Source of the DNA: a virus
Virus record (IMG/VR): IMGVR_UViG_3300046167_000854
Span: 1 to 52,686 of that record
Length of the DNA stretch: 52,686 nucleotides
Direction: 5' to 3' (one strand)
The position numbers and the translations under genes were made by a program. This document shows positions 1 to 9,250 of the stretch, in pieces. The notes below the pieces were generated by a model, which was not told the origin of the DNA, searched no databases, and was given only the letters and a program-made list of their open reading frames with translations. The first letter of the stretch is position 1; each line of letters begins with the position of its first letter.

Positions 1-446
1 ATGAAGATCAGAAGTCCAGATAGTGCAGCAAGCAGAGCCAGCAGGATAACACTGCTAACCATCGTCTCTTTTAATTCTTGCTGGCGATAAACCGTATCCT
101 CTCGCTCTTGAGCAATCTGTTTTCGTACGTCTCTAAATTCTTGTAGCCCATGCGCCCCATAAACCATATTAATCATTGAGATGAGGTCGCGCTGCTGGCT
201 TTCGGCTTTCTTGCGTGCCGCAAAAGCCTGTATAGCCTCTTGTTGAACACTTTTTCTGAAAACTATTTTCTTAAAAGGGCTTACATTCTTCGCCCGCTTG
301 TCCGCATAGAGTATGTCTGATGCATGTCCGTACCAAACCCCCACCTGCATCATCGTGTCTTCAGCGGACTTCCCCACCTCAACCATGGCTTTTACGAGAT
401 TGTACGCCTTTGTGGCTCCGGCTATGGCTGTCAATGGGTCAATCAT
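1..446 (-). CDS. Membrane protein, N-terminal part; gene crosses the window edge
   Basis: An ATG at 446-444 opens a frame that leaves the left edge after 148 codons plus two bases. Joined to base 52686 it continues in frame to the stop at 52500, giving 210 residues. This part holds a soluble helical region (basic, Gln/Glu-rich, probably coiled coil) and, near residues 130-147, a hydrophobic segment of Val, Leu, Ile and Ala that looks like a first membrane helix. Its start overlaps the stop of the upstream small gene as ATGA. It sits between fibre genes and the nozzle-like gene, so a virion or tail-tip membrane role is possible, but no function is recognised. Confidence 0.8.
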   Translation of the reverse strand, partial: MIDPLTAIAGATKAYNLVKAMVEVGKSAEDTMMQVGVWYGHASDILYADKRAKNVSPFKKIVFRKSVQQEAIQAFAARKKAESQQRDLISMINMVYGAHGLQEFRDVRKQIAQEREDTVYRQQELKETMVSSVILLALLAALSGLLIF

Positions 447-619
447 TTTTTAAACCTCGCATACGGGGGACATGTGTATATCCCTGGGACGTACCACCGG
501 TAGCGCCTGCCTGATTCTGTGTACAACTCCTTGTATTCGCAGACCGTGTGATAGACCACCGTATTACCTATATATGCCGCTGCACCTCCCTGTAATACAA
601 GATATAAAGCAATCGTCAC
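443..619 (-). CDS. Small hydrophobic protein, 58 residues
   Basis: This is a short frame with a GTG start at 619-617 and a TGA that overlaps the ATG of the next gene (ATGA). The N-terminal half (residues 1-27) is hydrophobic and looks like a signal or membrane segment. The C-terminal half is rich in Tyr and Arg with Cys27 and Cys50. It fills the only gap between the 87-residue protein and the edge-spanning membrane protein, and the coupled overlap supports it. The start is uncertain: a better Shine-Dalgarno-like GGGAGG lies inside the frame but has no ATG behind it. Function unknown. Confidence 0.55.
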   Translation of the reverse strand: MTIALYLVLQGGAAAYIGNTVVYHTVCEYKELYTESGRRYRWYVPGIYTCPPYARFKK

Positions 620-627
620 TCGACAAA

Positions 628-891
628 TTAAACCTCGTAAACCTCAATTCCTATTGCTTCTTTATATGCATTCGTTTCTTTGATTTTTAAAAAAATCTCA
701 TCCACTGGTTTTGACTGGTCATCAGGCAGAACTGCATAAACAAAGCTTGCAGTCGCGATGACATACTTTTCTCTGTACACATGCTCCTCACGCGAGGCTC
801 GATCATACTGTTTCACGACCACGCCAACAGATACGGTAAGACCGCTTTCAGTTTCAGGGCTTAGTTCTGTGTTGAATATGTCGTGCTTCAT
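628..891 (-). CDS. Hypothetical protein, 87 residues
   Basis: A small soluble protein with alternating charged and beta-prone segments. It has no signal peptide, membrane segment or recognised motif. It lies 15 bases after the MAM-like fibre protein and 8 bases before the small hydrophobic gene, in the same late minus-strand operon, so a tail accessory or fibre-assembly role is reasonable by position only. The upstream region lacks a strong Shine-Dalgarno sequence. Confidence 0.6.
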   Translation of the reverse strand: MKHDIFNTELSPETESGLTVSVGVVVKQYDRASREEHVYREKYVIATASFVYAVLPDDQSKPVDEIFLKIKETNAYKEAIGIEVYEV

Positions 892-906
892 ATTTTATCA
901 ACAGCC

Positions 907-2241
907 TTAAGGAATAAAGCCGCCTCCTCCAGACGAGAAAGATTCAACATCAAAGTCATGAGTAGCAATGCTCGAGTTTTCGTTGTACCCAGTAGCGTTG
1001 ACTCCAAGAGCTAATGTTCCAGTTATTCTTCTGTTGCCGTTAGAAAAAGTAGCCGCTTGAATGTAAAGCCCCGCTGATTGACCATTAGTTAGAGTTTGGT
1101 AAACATTATCTTGAAGAGCGTGCGTTGTTGAGTAAAAAGTTGCGCCCGCAACAAAGGCAGATCCAGTGGTTCCTGTTGATGATGAAGTCCGATTTATTTT
1201 AACGTCAACAGTTGAAGGAACCGTAAGTGTCCCCATAGTTGTAAAGGCGCTTGTTAACTGTGTACTGGACCCAGTCGCTGTCCCAGTAGAGCCAGCGTTT
1301 CTCATGGTCGCGTTGCTACCTATTTTTTCTGAACACTCTAAATAAAGAGTTGTCCCAGAAAGCCTGAACCTAACGAAAATTCTACAAGTGTTTCCATTTC
1401 CGTCAGAGGTTGAATAGTACTGCTCTAGTGTTTCGCCGGTTTGAGACTGATTAGTAGAAGAATAAGAGTAGCTACCAAAGTCAGAGTTACTTCCCCCGCC
1501 ACCTCCGCCAGATCCTTGAACATCTAAGTACACGTTCAACGTGCCAATGTTGCCTCCAGATCTGGCTTCTGCGTATTGAAGTGTAGGGCTTGATCCTAAA
1601 GTTACTGTAGGTGATCGAAGTACATAGTTATCGCCCAACGTGCCACTACCACTGGTCTCTGCGTAAACGTAATATGTTCCTGCGTCTGCCGTTGAGAGCC
1701 CTGTGCTACCAGAGGGTGTTCCAAAAGCATCCCTGTTCCATCTGTAAGATGTAGTACCTGTTGCTAGACTTACAAACGATGCGCCACTGTAACTACTAGC
1801 GGGAACATCTGTAGTGGATGTTTGCCAGCTTTCAGTTGAGGTTTCAAATGAGTAAGTCGTACCGTCCAACCTGATGTCATCTAACTGTAAGTCTCCTTGG
1901 TAAGACGTTCCTGATGAGCCGTTGGTATAAATAAAAACTAACTTAACGTCTTCTCCTGCATAAGCAGAGATATCGACGGTACGAGTAGTCCAGCTCGCGT
2001 TACTGCCGGAAATGCTATCTAAAGAACCAGAAAGACCTGCGGACACGCCACCGCCACCACCGCCGGAGCCGCCGCCTGAATCGGCACCGTAAAAATCAGC
2101 AAACTCCATCTCACTTGCTGATGAGGCGCTAATTAAAGCTCGAATATCCGTGTCGTTTACGGTTGCTTCAGTGTCAGTAGTTCCTCCAGCCTCAACGTGG
2201 ATGTCGTCTAAAGTAATTTGTCCTGATGTCTGTAACGGCAT
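907..2241 (-). CDS. Tail appendage protein with Gly-rich linkers and a MAM-like domain
   Basis: 444 residues. The first 53 residues carry the short motif found at the start of many phage fibre proteins (GQITLDDI followed later by EMEFADFYGA). A Gly/Ser run follows (about 54-66). Next comes a beta-rich region with features of a MAM-like adhesion domain (STESWQ, FVSLATG, YVYAETSGSG, DNYVLRSPTV, around residues 130-240), a second Gly run, and a C-terminal beta domain. The Gly runs look like flexible linkers between adhesive modules. Its GTG/ATG start overlaps the last base of the S74 fibre stop. A host-recognition accessory is the likely role; the receptor is unknown. Confidence 0.75.
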   Translation of the reverse strand: MPLQTSGQITLDDIHVEAGGTTDTEATVNDTDIRALISASSASEMEFADFYGADSGGGSGGGGGGVSAGLSGSLDSISGSNASWTTRTVDISAYAGEDVKLVFIYTNGSSGTSYQGDLQLDDIRLDGTTYSFETSTESWQTSTTDVPASSYSGASFVSLATGTTSYRWNRDAFGTPSGSTGLSTADAGTYYVYAETSGSGTLGDNYVLRSPTVTLGSSPTLQYAEARSGGNIGTLNVYLDVQGSGGGGGGSNSDFGSYSYSSTNQSQTGETLEQYYSTSDGNGNTCRIFVRFRLSGTTLYLECSEKIGSNATMRNAGSTGTATGSSTQLTSAFTTMGTLTVPSTVDVKINRTSSSTGTTGSAFVAGATFYSTTHALQDNVYQTLTNGQSAGLYIQAATFSNGNRRITGTLALGVNATGYNENSSIATHDFDVESFSSGGGGFIP

Positions 2242-3935
2242 TACCTAGACTCCAGAGCCTCAACGCGAGCCTTGAGTTCTTTTATAGCTTCAACAAGCAA
2301 GCCAGTAACCGCGTCATACTCGACCACATAATATTCTTTGTCTTGCTCTCCCGTTTGCAGTGGTAATGCCTGAGACTTAACAGCCTCTGGTAAAACCTCC
2401 ATAATCTCCTGAGCGACAATACCAGCGGCTTTCTCGCCATTCTGATTTCGCACGAAGGTCACGCCGTTAATCTGACCTACCTTGTCGAGTGCGTTAGAAA
2501 TATTAGTAATTTGGCTTTTCAGCCTTCGATCCGAAATCGTAGTCGAATACGCGATGACGTTGCCGTCAAAGTGAGCGTCTTGGCTGTTGTCAATGTACAA
2601 GCCAATGTTGCCGTCGCCGTCCGTAAGTACAACGCGATTGCTTAGCGTGCGAATATCCAAGCCATCTTCATTGCCGCTGTAGGCACCGAGTATCGTGTTC
2701 TTGGACCCGGTTGTAATTGCCGATCCGGCTCCGCTACCTACGCATGTTGATTCGACCGTTGAATATGCCACGCCTAATGCGTTGTGCCCTACGGCTACAT
2801 TTCCATTTTCGGTGTTAATCGCTGATAAAGCGTTATATCCAACTGCTGTATTATCGGCGCCCGAACTAACTGAGTCACCAGCGCCATACCCGATGAGCGT
2901 ATTATCTGACCCACTTGTTACTGAAAGCCCCGATCGCCCTCCAACACAAGTGTTATAGCCACTACCGCTAACAAGGTTTGATGTCAGTGCGTACGCGCCA
3001 ACAGCGGTGTTGTAGCCACCACCCACGGCAGTTCCGTCGCCAGAGTAAGCTCCAACATAAGTATTATTACTGGTTGTCGTGTTCCCCGACCCTGCCTGAT
3101 AGCCAGCCCCAGTATTGTTTTGTCCTATAGTGTTGCTTCTAAATGCTCTATAACCTAGCGCTGTAGCGCGATAAGCGGTTGCCTGTGCGAACATCAGGGA
3201 CTCAAAGCCAAGTGCTGTCGAAGCAAATGCAGGATCGGTATACCCCGACTTTGATCCCACCAGAGTCTGACTGGTTTGGGTTGAACCGAGTCCAGCTTGA
3301 TTGCCTATCGCTACGCTATTAGTGTGAGTTGTGTAGGCACTTCCTGCGTTAGAGCCTATGCAGGTGTTGTAATCACCCGAAGTTAGTTGATTGCCAGCTA
3401 GGTCACCGATTAGAACGTTATCTTGCGCTCCAGACCCAACTGATGCTCCCGCACCTTCGCCAAGCACTACATTATCTAAACCTAGCGGATAATTGCCGTT
3501 TAACTTGATCGTGCCGCTAGCGTCAATCGAGCCTATGTTATGAAGATTATTTCCCCCGTCCATGAAACGGGATCCGTTCATGTAAAGTCCGTTTGAACTT
3601 CTAAAATGTATTTGATTCCAATCTAAATCATCAGTTGAGCCGCCTACATAAAGCGTCTGCGTTCCGTCGTTTACTGGGCGAACATATGAGGCAGTGCGTT
3701 CAAAAGTTAAGCCGAAGCCTTGAAGCCTCAGTCTGGAGCCATCACTGTAGTGCGCTATTACTTCTGCGGCAGTTGAGGCATCTCCTGCTGTTATATTGCC
3801 ACTACTAGTAACAGTAGCTGTTGTAACGTTGCCTGACAGGTGAAGGTCTTTGAAGCGTCCTGATGCATAGCCTAAGTCCACACCACCGTCTACTGCTGAA
3901 CCGCCCGATTCAGGGATTAAAAATATTTGTACCAA
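2241..3935 (-). CDS. Tail fibre, C-terminal part with S74 intramolecular chaperone (frame-broken)
   Basis: 564 codons. The body is made of many short Gly/Asn/Thr-rich repeats (NTCIG, NTAVGYNAL, NTLIGYGAG types) like trimeric adhesin head repeats. The last ~97 residues (468-564) match the Peptidase S74 chaperone of endosialidase-type tail spikes: SDRRLKSQI at the self-cleavage site, then GIVAQEIMEVLPEAV and a C-terminal coiled coil. The upstream frame (3910-4314) joins it near a run of five T bases: with four T, ...FGTN runs into ILIPESGG and the familiar VDLGYASGRFKDL motif. It is therefore very probably one ~1230-residue trimeric fibre with 3910-4314 and 4284-5930, not a free gene. Confidence 0.85.
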   Translation of the reverse strand: MVQIFLIPESGGSAVDGGVDLGYASGRFKDLHLSGNVTTATVTSSGNITAGDASTAAEVIAHYSDGSRLRLQGFGLTFERTASYVRPVNDGTQTLYVGGSTDDLDWNQIHFRSSNGLYMNGSRFMDGGNNLHNIGSIDASGTIKLNGNYPLGLDNVVLGEGAGASVGSGAQDNVLIGDLAGNQLTSGDYNTCIGSNAGSAYTTHTNSVAIGNQAGLGSTQTSQTLVGSKSGYTDPAFASTALGFESLMFAQATAYRATALGYRAFRSNTIGQNNTGAGYQAGSGNTTTSNNTYVGAYSGDGTAVGGGYNTAVGAYALTSNLVSGSGYNTCVGGRSGLSVTSGSDNTLIGYGAGDSVSSGADNTAVGYNALSAINTENGNVAVGHNALGVAYSTVESTCVGSGAGSAITTGSKNTILGAYSGNEDGLDIRTLSNRVVLTDGDGNIGLYIDNSQDAHFDGNVIAYSTTISDRRLKSQITNISNALDKVGQINGVTFVRNQNGEKAAGIVAQEIMEVLPEAVKSQALPLQTGEQDKEYYVVEYDAVTGLLVEAIKELKARVEALESR

Positions 3936-4314
3936 ACTGAATACCTGCGTGGTCAGCGACTGTTCCTCCGATTCTCAGATTGTTGGTATTAACAACACCA
4001 ATACTACCGACTGGGTCGCCGTCTTTTTGGAAGTCTGCAATCATTCCATCAGAAGTTTTACGATTGAGACGCAATGGATTAATACCATCGCCTGTGCCGA
4101 ATATGTAGCCTTGCGGACGTAACTCTACACCAACATTACTTGTACCTGCGGAACCCTTACCAACAAGCAAGTTGCCGCTAGCATCGAGGAGCATGCGTTG
4201 GTTATAGGAGCCCGCAGAGGTATTTGTGGCAAACGCCATGCCACCAGAGCTTCCAGCGCCTTGATTAGCAATAAGTACAGTTTTCACCACCACCAGATGA
4301 TTTGTTCCAACCAA
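3910..4314 (-). CDS. Tail fibre, middle fragment (frame-broken)
   Basis: 134 codons in a third frame between the N- and C-terminal fibre pieces. The sequence (IANQGAGSSGG, LLDASGNLLVGK, GVELRPQGYIFG) is typical fibre shaft and continues the N-terminal piece after ...NETRFG and leads into the C-terminal piece. No separate ribosome binding site or start is convincing; the apparent first Met lies inside the overlap with 4284-5930. I read it as part of a single fibre gene interrupted by two one-base frame changes. Confidence 0.75.
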   Translation of the reverse strand: MVGTNHLVVVKTVLIANQGAGSSGGMAFATNTSAGSYNQRMLLDASGNLLVGKGSAGTSNVGVELRPQGYIFGTGDGINPLRLNRKTSDGMIADFQKDGDPVGSIGVVNTNNLRIGGTVADHAGIQFGTNIFNP

Positions 4315-5930
4315 CAGCCAAACCTTGTTTCGTTGTCTAAGGTTGCTGAACCTACGTTTGAAGAAAAATAAGAGTAATCAAAACCGTCTACGTGTAATAA
4401 ACCTTTTGGATCTGCCTCGGCAATTCCAACATTTCCGTTAGAGTCCACTCTGAAGGCTTCTAATGGGTTAGAGCCGTTTGCTCGTGTACTAAACAACAAA
4501 GCCCCAGAAGTATTACCGCTAGTTCCGTTTTCTTTTTCTGCGTGGATAGCCGCAAACATAGTGTTGGAGTCAGACTGTCCAGTGGTTGCTTTACCTGTAA
4601 ATGAAACGCCACCGCCTACACCAGCGACCATAGATGTATCGTCAGAAAGCTGAAGAACAGATTGTGTGTCGCCAAATGTAGACTTAGTGCCTTCTACATG
4701 AAGCACTCTGTTTGGACTGCTAGCAGTACCGATACTTACTAAACCAGTAAACACAGAATTTCCAGCACTATTAATTTCAAGCCTATCCGCTAAAGCCCCA
4801 TTTATAAGCGTTTGGAAGTGAATAGAGCCGTCTTCAGCGCCATTGTCTGTTTGGTCTGCTACGCCATAAATAGTTGCAAACGTATTTGTAGAGCCAACTG
4901 TGTCTTCACCTGTAAACGTAATTTGACCAATCAAGTCACCGTTTGTCCCAGTGCCTGAGTTTCTCCAAAGATTAAGTTGTGGCCCTACTAAGGCATCTGT
5001 ATCTGTAGAGATAAGCGTGACTTGTGCGCTGTTGTTCGCAGTTGTAAAGGTACTTGTGCCAGTACTAGTAATAGCCCCACTCGAGATAGTGCCTGTAACG
5101 TCAATACCTGAGCTACTCGTCGCGAGTCTGACTAAGTTGTTGTGGTATAGAGTTACAGCGCCATCTGCTGCACCTAAAATCATGCTTTCAGTGCCAGCGG
5201 CATTTTTAACACTGAAGCCATTGGTTTGAATAAACAAAGTACCAGTGTCGTTGTCTAAAAAAGCATTATTGCCATTATGAAATAACGACATATCGCTACC
5301 AGTGCCGAAGCTAGCTTTGCCATTGTCAGCAAAATTAGCATTACCGGTTATGTCAATGCCTGATGAGCTTGTGGCTAGTTTCTCACCACCTGCATAAAAT
5401 AAAGAAACCTCTGCTCCATCTGTTCCTTTTAAGTAGTTAGCAGTGGCTCCAGCATTTTGTAAACGAACGTCAGTACCTTGTATCAACAGGTTTCCAGTTC
5501 CTGAGTCAGTAATGTATGAAGCAGAGCCTGAGTGGTAGATTTGTAAGTCGTTGTCGCCAAAAGTAGCTTTGACGTTATCTCCGAATGACAAATTGCCCGT
5601 CATCGTATCCCCGGAGATGGAGACCGATTCGTCAGCTGAGCTAATGTCGTCGAGAGCTGCGGCTACCACTCGCAAGGCGATAGAAGTTCCAGAGTCGTGA
5701 CTCCGAGCTGTAGTACTGTCCTGTCCGCGAACGGCAGTAAAGGTATTCGACGAGACCGCCGTGACCTTAACAATCTCCGAGAGAGATCCGTCCCCAATAG
5801 AAGCGTAGAAGTAATCACCCGCTGCGAGAGCAGGAAAACTACTAGCGTCGGTTACCGAGACCGCAGTAGCGGAGTTCGTCAGACTGCCGGCTAACGTGGT
5901 GCTAGCCAGGTTAGCGAATTTAACAGCCAT
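4284..5930 (-). CDS. Tail fibre, N-terminal part (frame-broken at its end)
   Basis: 548 codons starting with ATG at 5930. Residues 1-100 are an N-terminal virion-attachment type module (TLAGSLTNSATAVSVTDASS, then FTAVRGQDSTTARSH). After that come repeated shaft units such as FGDNDLQIYHSGSASYI and LATSSSGIDITG, which are common in marine phage fibres. It ends in an unlikely Trp-Trp-Trp-stop where the frame changes into 3910-4314. The preceding small gene lies only 13 bases upstream. Together the three pieces would make one long S74-type receptor-binding fibre. Confidence 0.85.
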   Translation of the reverse strand: MAVKFANLASTTLAGSLTNSATAVSVTDASSFPALAAGDYFYASIGDGSLSEIVKVTAVSSNTFTAVRGQDSTTARSHDSGTSIALRVVAAALDDISSADESVSISGDTMTGNLSFGDNVKATFGDNDLQIYHSGSASYITDSGTGNLLIQGTDVRLQNAGATANYLKGTDGAEVSLFYAGGEKLATSSSGIDITGNANFADNGKASFGTGSDMSLFHNGNNAFLDNDTGTLFIQTNGFSVKNAAGTESMILGAADGAVTLYHNNLVRLATSSSGIDVTGTISSGAITSTGTSTFTTANNSAQVTLISTDTDALVGPQLNLWRNSGTGTNGDLIGQITFTGEDTVGSTNTFATIYGVADQTDNGAEDGSIHFQTLINGALADRLEINSAGNSVFTGLVSIGTASSPNRVLHVEGTKSTFGDTQSVLQLSDDTSMVAGVGGGVSFTGKATTGQSDSNTMFAAIHAEKENGTSGNTSGALLFSTRANGSNPLEAFRVDSNGNVGIAEADPKGLLHVDGFDYSYFSSNVGSATLDNETRFGCWLEQIIWWW

Positions 5931-5942
5931 GGCTTAACCCTT

Positions 5943-6389
5943 TTAAGAGGCGGAAACGACCCACGAAATCGAAAGCGAATCCGAAGTGCCCTTGTTAATC
6001 TGGGCAAAAACAGTTCTGCAAAGCATGGTTCCACCGGAACTGGCGTTCAGAATTGCTGCTTCTGTGATTGCCGCCGAGCTTGCGGGTGTACCTGCAGAAA
6101 AGGTCGCAACATAAACTACGTCATTGTCTGTGGCGGTAGTGCTTGTCAAAGCAACTCGCGCAGACTCAGAGCCTAGTGTGGTGTCACCAGTTGCTGCGGC
6201 AACAGAGCCCGTACCGATAGCCATGTGAGACATGACGCTCGCTGAGGTGCCAGCCATACGAGAAGCAACAAAATTCTTGCCGGCTGTGACCACAAGGTTC
6301 TTGACGGATTCTCGCTGCTTTACTGTTCCGTCTTGAGCGGTGACGACAATATCAAGTCGTCCTTTGAGGGTTAGATCGTCTTTGATCAT
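5943..6389 (-). CDS. Virion-associated protein of fibre neighbourhood, 148 residues
   Basis: The chosen start is ATG at 6389 because GGAG lies just upstream; a GTG 12 bases earlier is possible. The protein has an N-terminal beta region (LKGRLDIVVTAQDGTVKQ, then VKNLVVTAGKNFVASRM) and a beta-rich C-terminus rich in Ala, Ser and Thr, without membrane segments. It lies immediately before the main fibre, and proteins of this pattern often sit between baseplate and fibre genes in marine phages. Structural role inferred from position. Confidence 0.65.
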   Translation of the reverse strand: MIKDDLTLKGRLDIVVTAQDGTVKQRESVKNLVVTAGKNFVASRMAGTSASVMSHMAIGTGSVAAATGDTTLGSESARVALTSTTATDNDVVYVATFSAGTPASSAAITEAAILNASSGGTMLCRTVFAQINKGTSDSLSISWVVSAS

Positions 6390-6401
6390 TGGTTTCTCCA
6401 C

Positions 6402-7571
6402 TTAATCAGCATTTAGCAAAACAAACCCCAAGATGCCCTTGTTGAGCTGGGAGCTTGCCACTAATGGTTGGACGTTGATTACTTCGCCCATGCTTACGCT
6501 GTCAGAAATGCCTTTCCGTGGAGACAGCAAAGATGTGTCCGTTACAACAAAAGAATCGGTCTCAGGCTTGGACACGTTAAGAGCCGGAGATTCCTGCACA
6601 ATTATCGCATCGGAGCGCGATGAATTAAAGTTAAAAGCTTGTGTGTCCTGCATCACATAAACATTGGATTTCGCAGCTCCAGCCTCTTTGTCTATCTGGC
6701 TGAAATCATCCAAGGTAAAGAAGTCTTGCAACGCTTTTGAAAGAGTTAAAGCGTGTGACTCTGTGATGCTAGTCGAGTGCGCCGGAGACGCTGATACGTT
6801 TGTTGCTCCGGGCTGAAAATCGAAAACGAAAGAAAACGGGTTTCGCGTGATTGATATGGTTTGATCCAGCGTGATGGAGTCACCCTGTGCCTTATCAAAA
6901 CTGGCTGCCGGGCTGTCCGACATGGCATAGGAGTCAGTCTGCGCTGCCGATGCGGAGAATGTTGGGGCATCAGCCATCGGAATCGAATCAGTCGGCGATT
7001 TAGTGACTGATAGTTCGGGCGTGTCATCGAAGCTGAAGGCATCGTCGAACGCTCTTTGATACGTCAGGTGTAGACTAATGCTTTCCGTAACGCCAAATTC
7101 ATCCTCGCGCTCTGTAGAAACGTCAAATGACGCCACTTCAGACACAGACAAAGAATCAACCAGCGGGCGACCTAGCTCTATATCAACCGCATCAGAGAAG
7201 AACAGGGAATTGACGATTCCTTTGCCCGCTTCAAAGGTAGGGGTATCAGCAAAGCCAATCGCATCTGCAAAAGACGGCGCTATCTCAAACGTCTGGCTAT
7301 CACCAAAGCCGAAGCTGTCGGTGAAGGAGTAAATCGAGCGCTCTGCACTAACGCGAACGTCATGCAGAAAAAGATTGCGCCAGTAAGGTGTCGCATAAAG
7401 TCTTTGATAATTTACGGATGTGGTAAGACTTCTATGACCGACTTGCGCCACAAGATCCCGATCGACAATTATCGCGGAAAATTTATGCCGCTGACTCGCG
7501 GTTACATGAAGCCTTCGAACTGAAGCGCTTACGAGCAGCCGTCGGACTTTGACCTCGGCAAAGATCGCCAT
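6402..7571 (-). CDS. Repeat-rich tail structural protein
   Basis: 389 residues. After an N-terminal ~85-residue region, the chain consists of roughly a dozen degenerate repeats of 20-25 residues with the core D-S-x-x-x-x-D-x-x-x-F or E/D variants (for example SFADAIGFADTPTFEA, TDSIPMADAPTFSA, TDSYAMSDSPAASF). The repeats are acidic, and Asp spacing suggests a beta-helical or calcium-stabilised shaft, though that is inference. The gene is in the tail operon, five bases after the BppU-like gene. Confidence 0.65.
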   Translation of the reverse strand: MAIFAEVKVRRLLVSASVRRLHVTASQRHKFSAIIVDRDLVAQVGHRSLTTSVNYQRLYATPYWRNLFLHDVRVSAERSIYSFTDSFGFGDSQTFEIAPSFADAIGFADTPTFEAGKGIVNSLFFSDAVDIELGRPLVDSLSVSEVASFDVSTEREDEFGVTESISLHLTYQRAFDDAFSFDDTPELSVTKSPTDSIPMADAPTFSASAAQTDSYAMSDSPAASFDKAQGDSITLDQTISITRNPFSFVFDFQPGATNVSASPAHSTSITESHALTLSKALQDFFTLDDFSQIDKEAGAAKSNVYVMQDTQAFNFNSSRSDAIIVQESPALNVSKPETDSFVVTDTSLLSPRKGISDSVSMGEVINVQPLVASSQLNKGILGFVLLNAD

Positions 7572-7575
7572 CTAC

Positions 7576-7950
7576 TTAACCGAACTGACTGCGGACTTTA
7601 AACTTGATCAGATCAACCACTGTCTGTGTGCGGGAGTTTGAATCAGTAAACTCGATCTCTCCCTCTAGCACGCCTGTCGTATCAAGTGTGTCGCTGTCAA
7701 ATATAAACGTTACCTTACCCCCACTGGAGTCAGTGATTGTCCCCAGAATGGTGTCTATTAGTGCTGTCTGTCCGACCTGACGCACTCGCATACGAACACT
7801 GCCGCCAGTGATGTCTAGCGGCGCAAAGGTTGCTGGGTCACCCGGATCTAACGCAACGCCGTCAGCGGGTGTATTGGAGTCTTTGAGAGTAATCTCAATT
7901 TCAGGTAGCTGGTCACCTTGGACCAAATCTATCGTGGTTATGTAAGCCAT
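7576..7950 (-). CDS. BppU N-terminal-like tail protein
   Basis: 124 residues. The order LVQGDQLPEIEITLKD, then DITGGSVRMRVR, then VTFIFDSDTLDTTGVLEGEI, is the beta-sandwich pattern of the N-terminal domain of baseplate upper protein BppU, which docks fibres on the tail. Here the domain stands alone. The start overlaps the stop of the upstream gene by one base, indicating coupled translation. Probably a connector between tail and the repeat or fibre proteins downstream. Confidence 0.7.
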   Translation of the reverse strand: MAYITTIDLVQGDQLPEIEITLKDSNTPADGVALDPGDPATFAPLDITGGSVRMRVRQVGQTALIDTILGTITDSSGGKVTFIFDSDTLDTTGVLEGEIEFTDSNSRTQTVVDLIKFKVRSQFG

Positions 7951-8573
7951 TAGATAAACGCCCTCGGTTTGCAGGTTAGCGTACCGCCACTGAAGCCGTA
8001 CTTAACCTGTCTTACTGTTCTGCCCAGCTCTCTCTCGTATAGGGATCGGTTTGATGATGCCGCACCCATGTCTGCGAACGGCTGACCCGACATCATCTGC
8101 AATCGATACAAGGCGCCATGAACGATGGTCTCGCGATATTCCTTGCCAATTGTGTCGGGTATTGAGGTGCTGGTAGATGTTGGCTTAACGCTGTATACCG
8201 CACGGAACGAGCTGTTTTTGTTTGGAATGGGCGCTAGATAAAAGTCGGTATTATCGCGCTGGGCATAATACCTAGCCGTGCCTCTCTCGGTTTCGTTGCC
8301 AAGCCGGCGAACCAGCTCGTTATAACTAACAGGGCGCAGTGCCGTTTTATCATCAAAGATATCAACGATGTGGTTGAGCTCCGTACCCGTAGGGATGGTC
8401 ACGGCGTACTCGTTTACACCTTCGATGATCGTGATGAATTCCGGCTCCGGGATATACACGTCAGTACGCTGGCAGAAATCAATGGCGGTATCCCTTACCG
8501 CTCGCTCAATCAAGAAGTCGGGGGCGCCACCTACCTCCGGCTTCACGAACATGGTGAAGTCAGAGTATTTCAT
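7950..8573 (-). CDS. Head-tail or tail adaptor protein, second of a pair
   Basis: 207 residues, mixed alpha-beta. The N-terminal helices (FLIERAVRDTAIDFCQRTDVY) and central beta region (FYLAPIPN) resemble the small podovirus adaptor proteins that ring the portal. Its ATG overlaps the last base of the preceding DUF6682-like gene. Order (coat, small protein, adaptor, adaptor, tail) is the usual podovirus head-completion layout. Exact family not certain. Confidence 0.6.
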   Translation of the reverse strand: MKYSDFTMFVKPEVGGAPDFLIERAVRDTAIDFCQRTDVYIPEPEFITIIEGVNEYAVTIPTGTELNHIVDIFDDKTALRPVSYNELVRRLGNETERGTARYYAQRDNTDFYLAPIPNKNSSFRAVYSVKPTSTSTSIPDTIGKEYRETIVHGALYRLQMMSGQPFADMGAASSNRSLYERELGRTVRQVKYGFSGGTLTCKPRAFI

Positions 8574-9250
8574 TACATTCTCCCGGCGTTACGGTCTGGA
8601 GTATTTGGCATCGGTGTTGATGCAGCGTCTGCGTTTGTCTTAATACCCAGTGCGTTAGCGAACGACGAGTAATGCATCATGCTGCGCTCTGCGTTGCCGG
8701 CGTATTCAGAGTCCTTCTGATATGCGCGATACAGCACGTAATCCAGTATGCAGTTTGCATATACGTCATCCAGAGAAATGGTCGTGGTATCAGTAATAAA
8801 GTTGCTGATCGACACATCTGAAGGGGCTGAGCTATACACAATCTCGATAGAGTGTGTGCCCGAAACCGCCTTTGGATAAACATAAAAGCGCTTAGGATCT
8901 GCCGGGTCGTAGATGAAGTGCTCTATCTTGTTTCCTCCCGCGGCAGTTTCGTGCCAGTTAGGAAGCGTCTCATCAAGAATCTTGCGATCCACCTGGGTTA
9001 CTGCTCGACCACCAACATTACGCACGATCTCGATCAAGCGCAGGGCTGCCGCCGGAAGCTCCTGTTTACTGCCGTCCGAGCACGAGAATGATTCATTGAC
9101 CATCTTTGCGTCGGGGCGGTGGAGCACTACTTCTTTTTGCGCGTCGTTGAAGAACTTCAGAAGCTCATCGTTTGGGAAACGAACGTTCGTATTGTCCTGC
9201 AGTATGATCGAAGCGCGGTCTAGGATGTCTACTACCTTAGTCGTTGCCAT
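8573..9250 (-). CDS. Phage adaptor protein, DUF6682-like
   Basis: 225 residues from ATG 9250; the frame opens 15 bases earlier at a weaker start. The N-terminus (VVDILDRASIILQDNTNVRF, then ELLKFFNDAQKEVVLHRPDA) is the hallmark of the DUF6682 adaptor family of podoviruses, which attaches below the portal. Start and upstream stop overlap as TGATG, a coupled arrangement. The C-terminus is helical (YRAYQKDSEYAG). Confidence 0.8.
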   Translation of the reverse strand: MATTKVVDILDRASIILQDNTNVRFPNDELLKFFNDAQKEVVLHRPDAKMVNESFSCSDGSKQELPAAALRLIEIVRNVGGRAVTQVDRKILDETLPNWHETAAGGNKIEHFIYDPADPKRFYVYPKAVSGTHSIEIVYSSAPSDVSISNFITDTTTISLDDVYANCILDYVLYRAYQKDSEYAGNAERSMMHYSSFANALGIKTNADAASTPMPNTPDRNAGRM

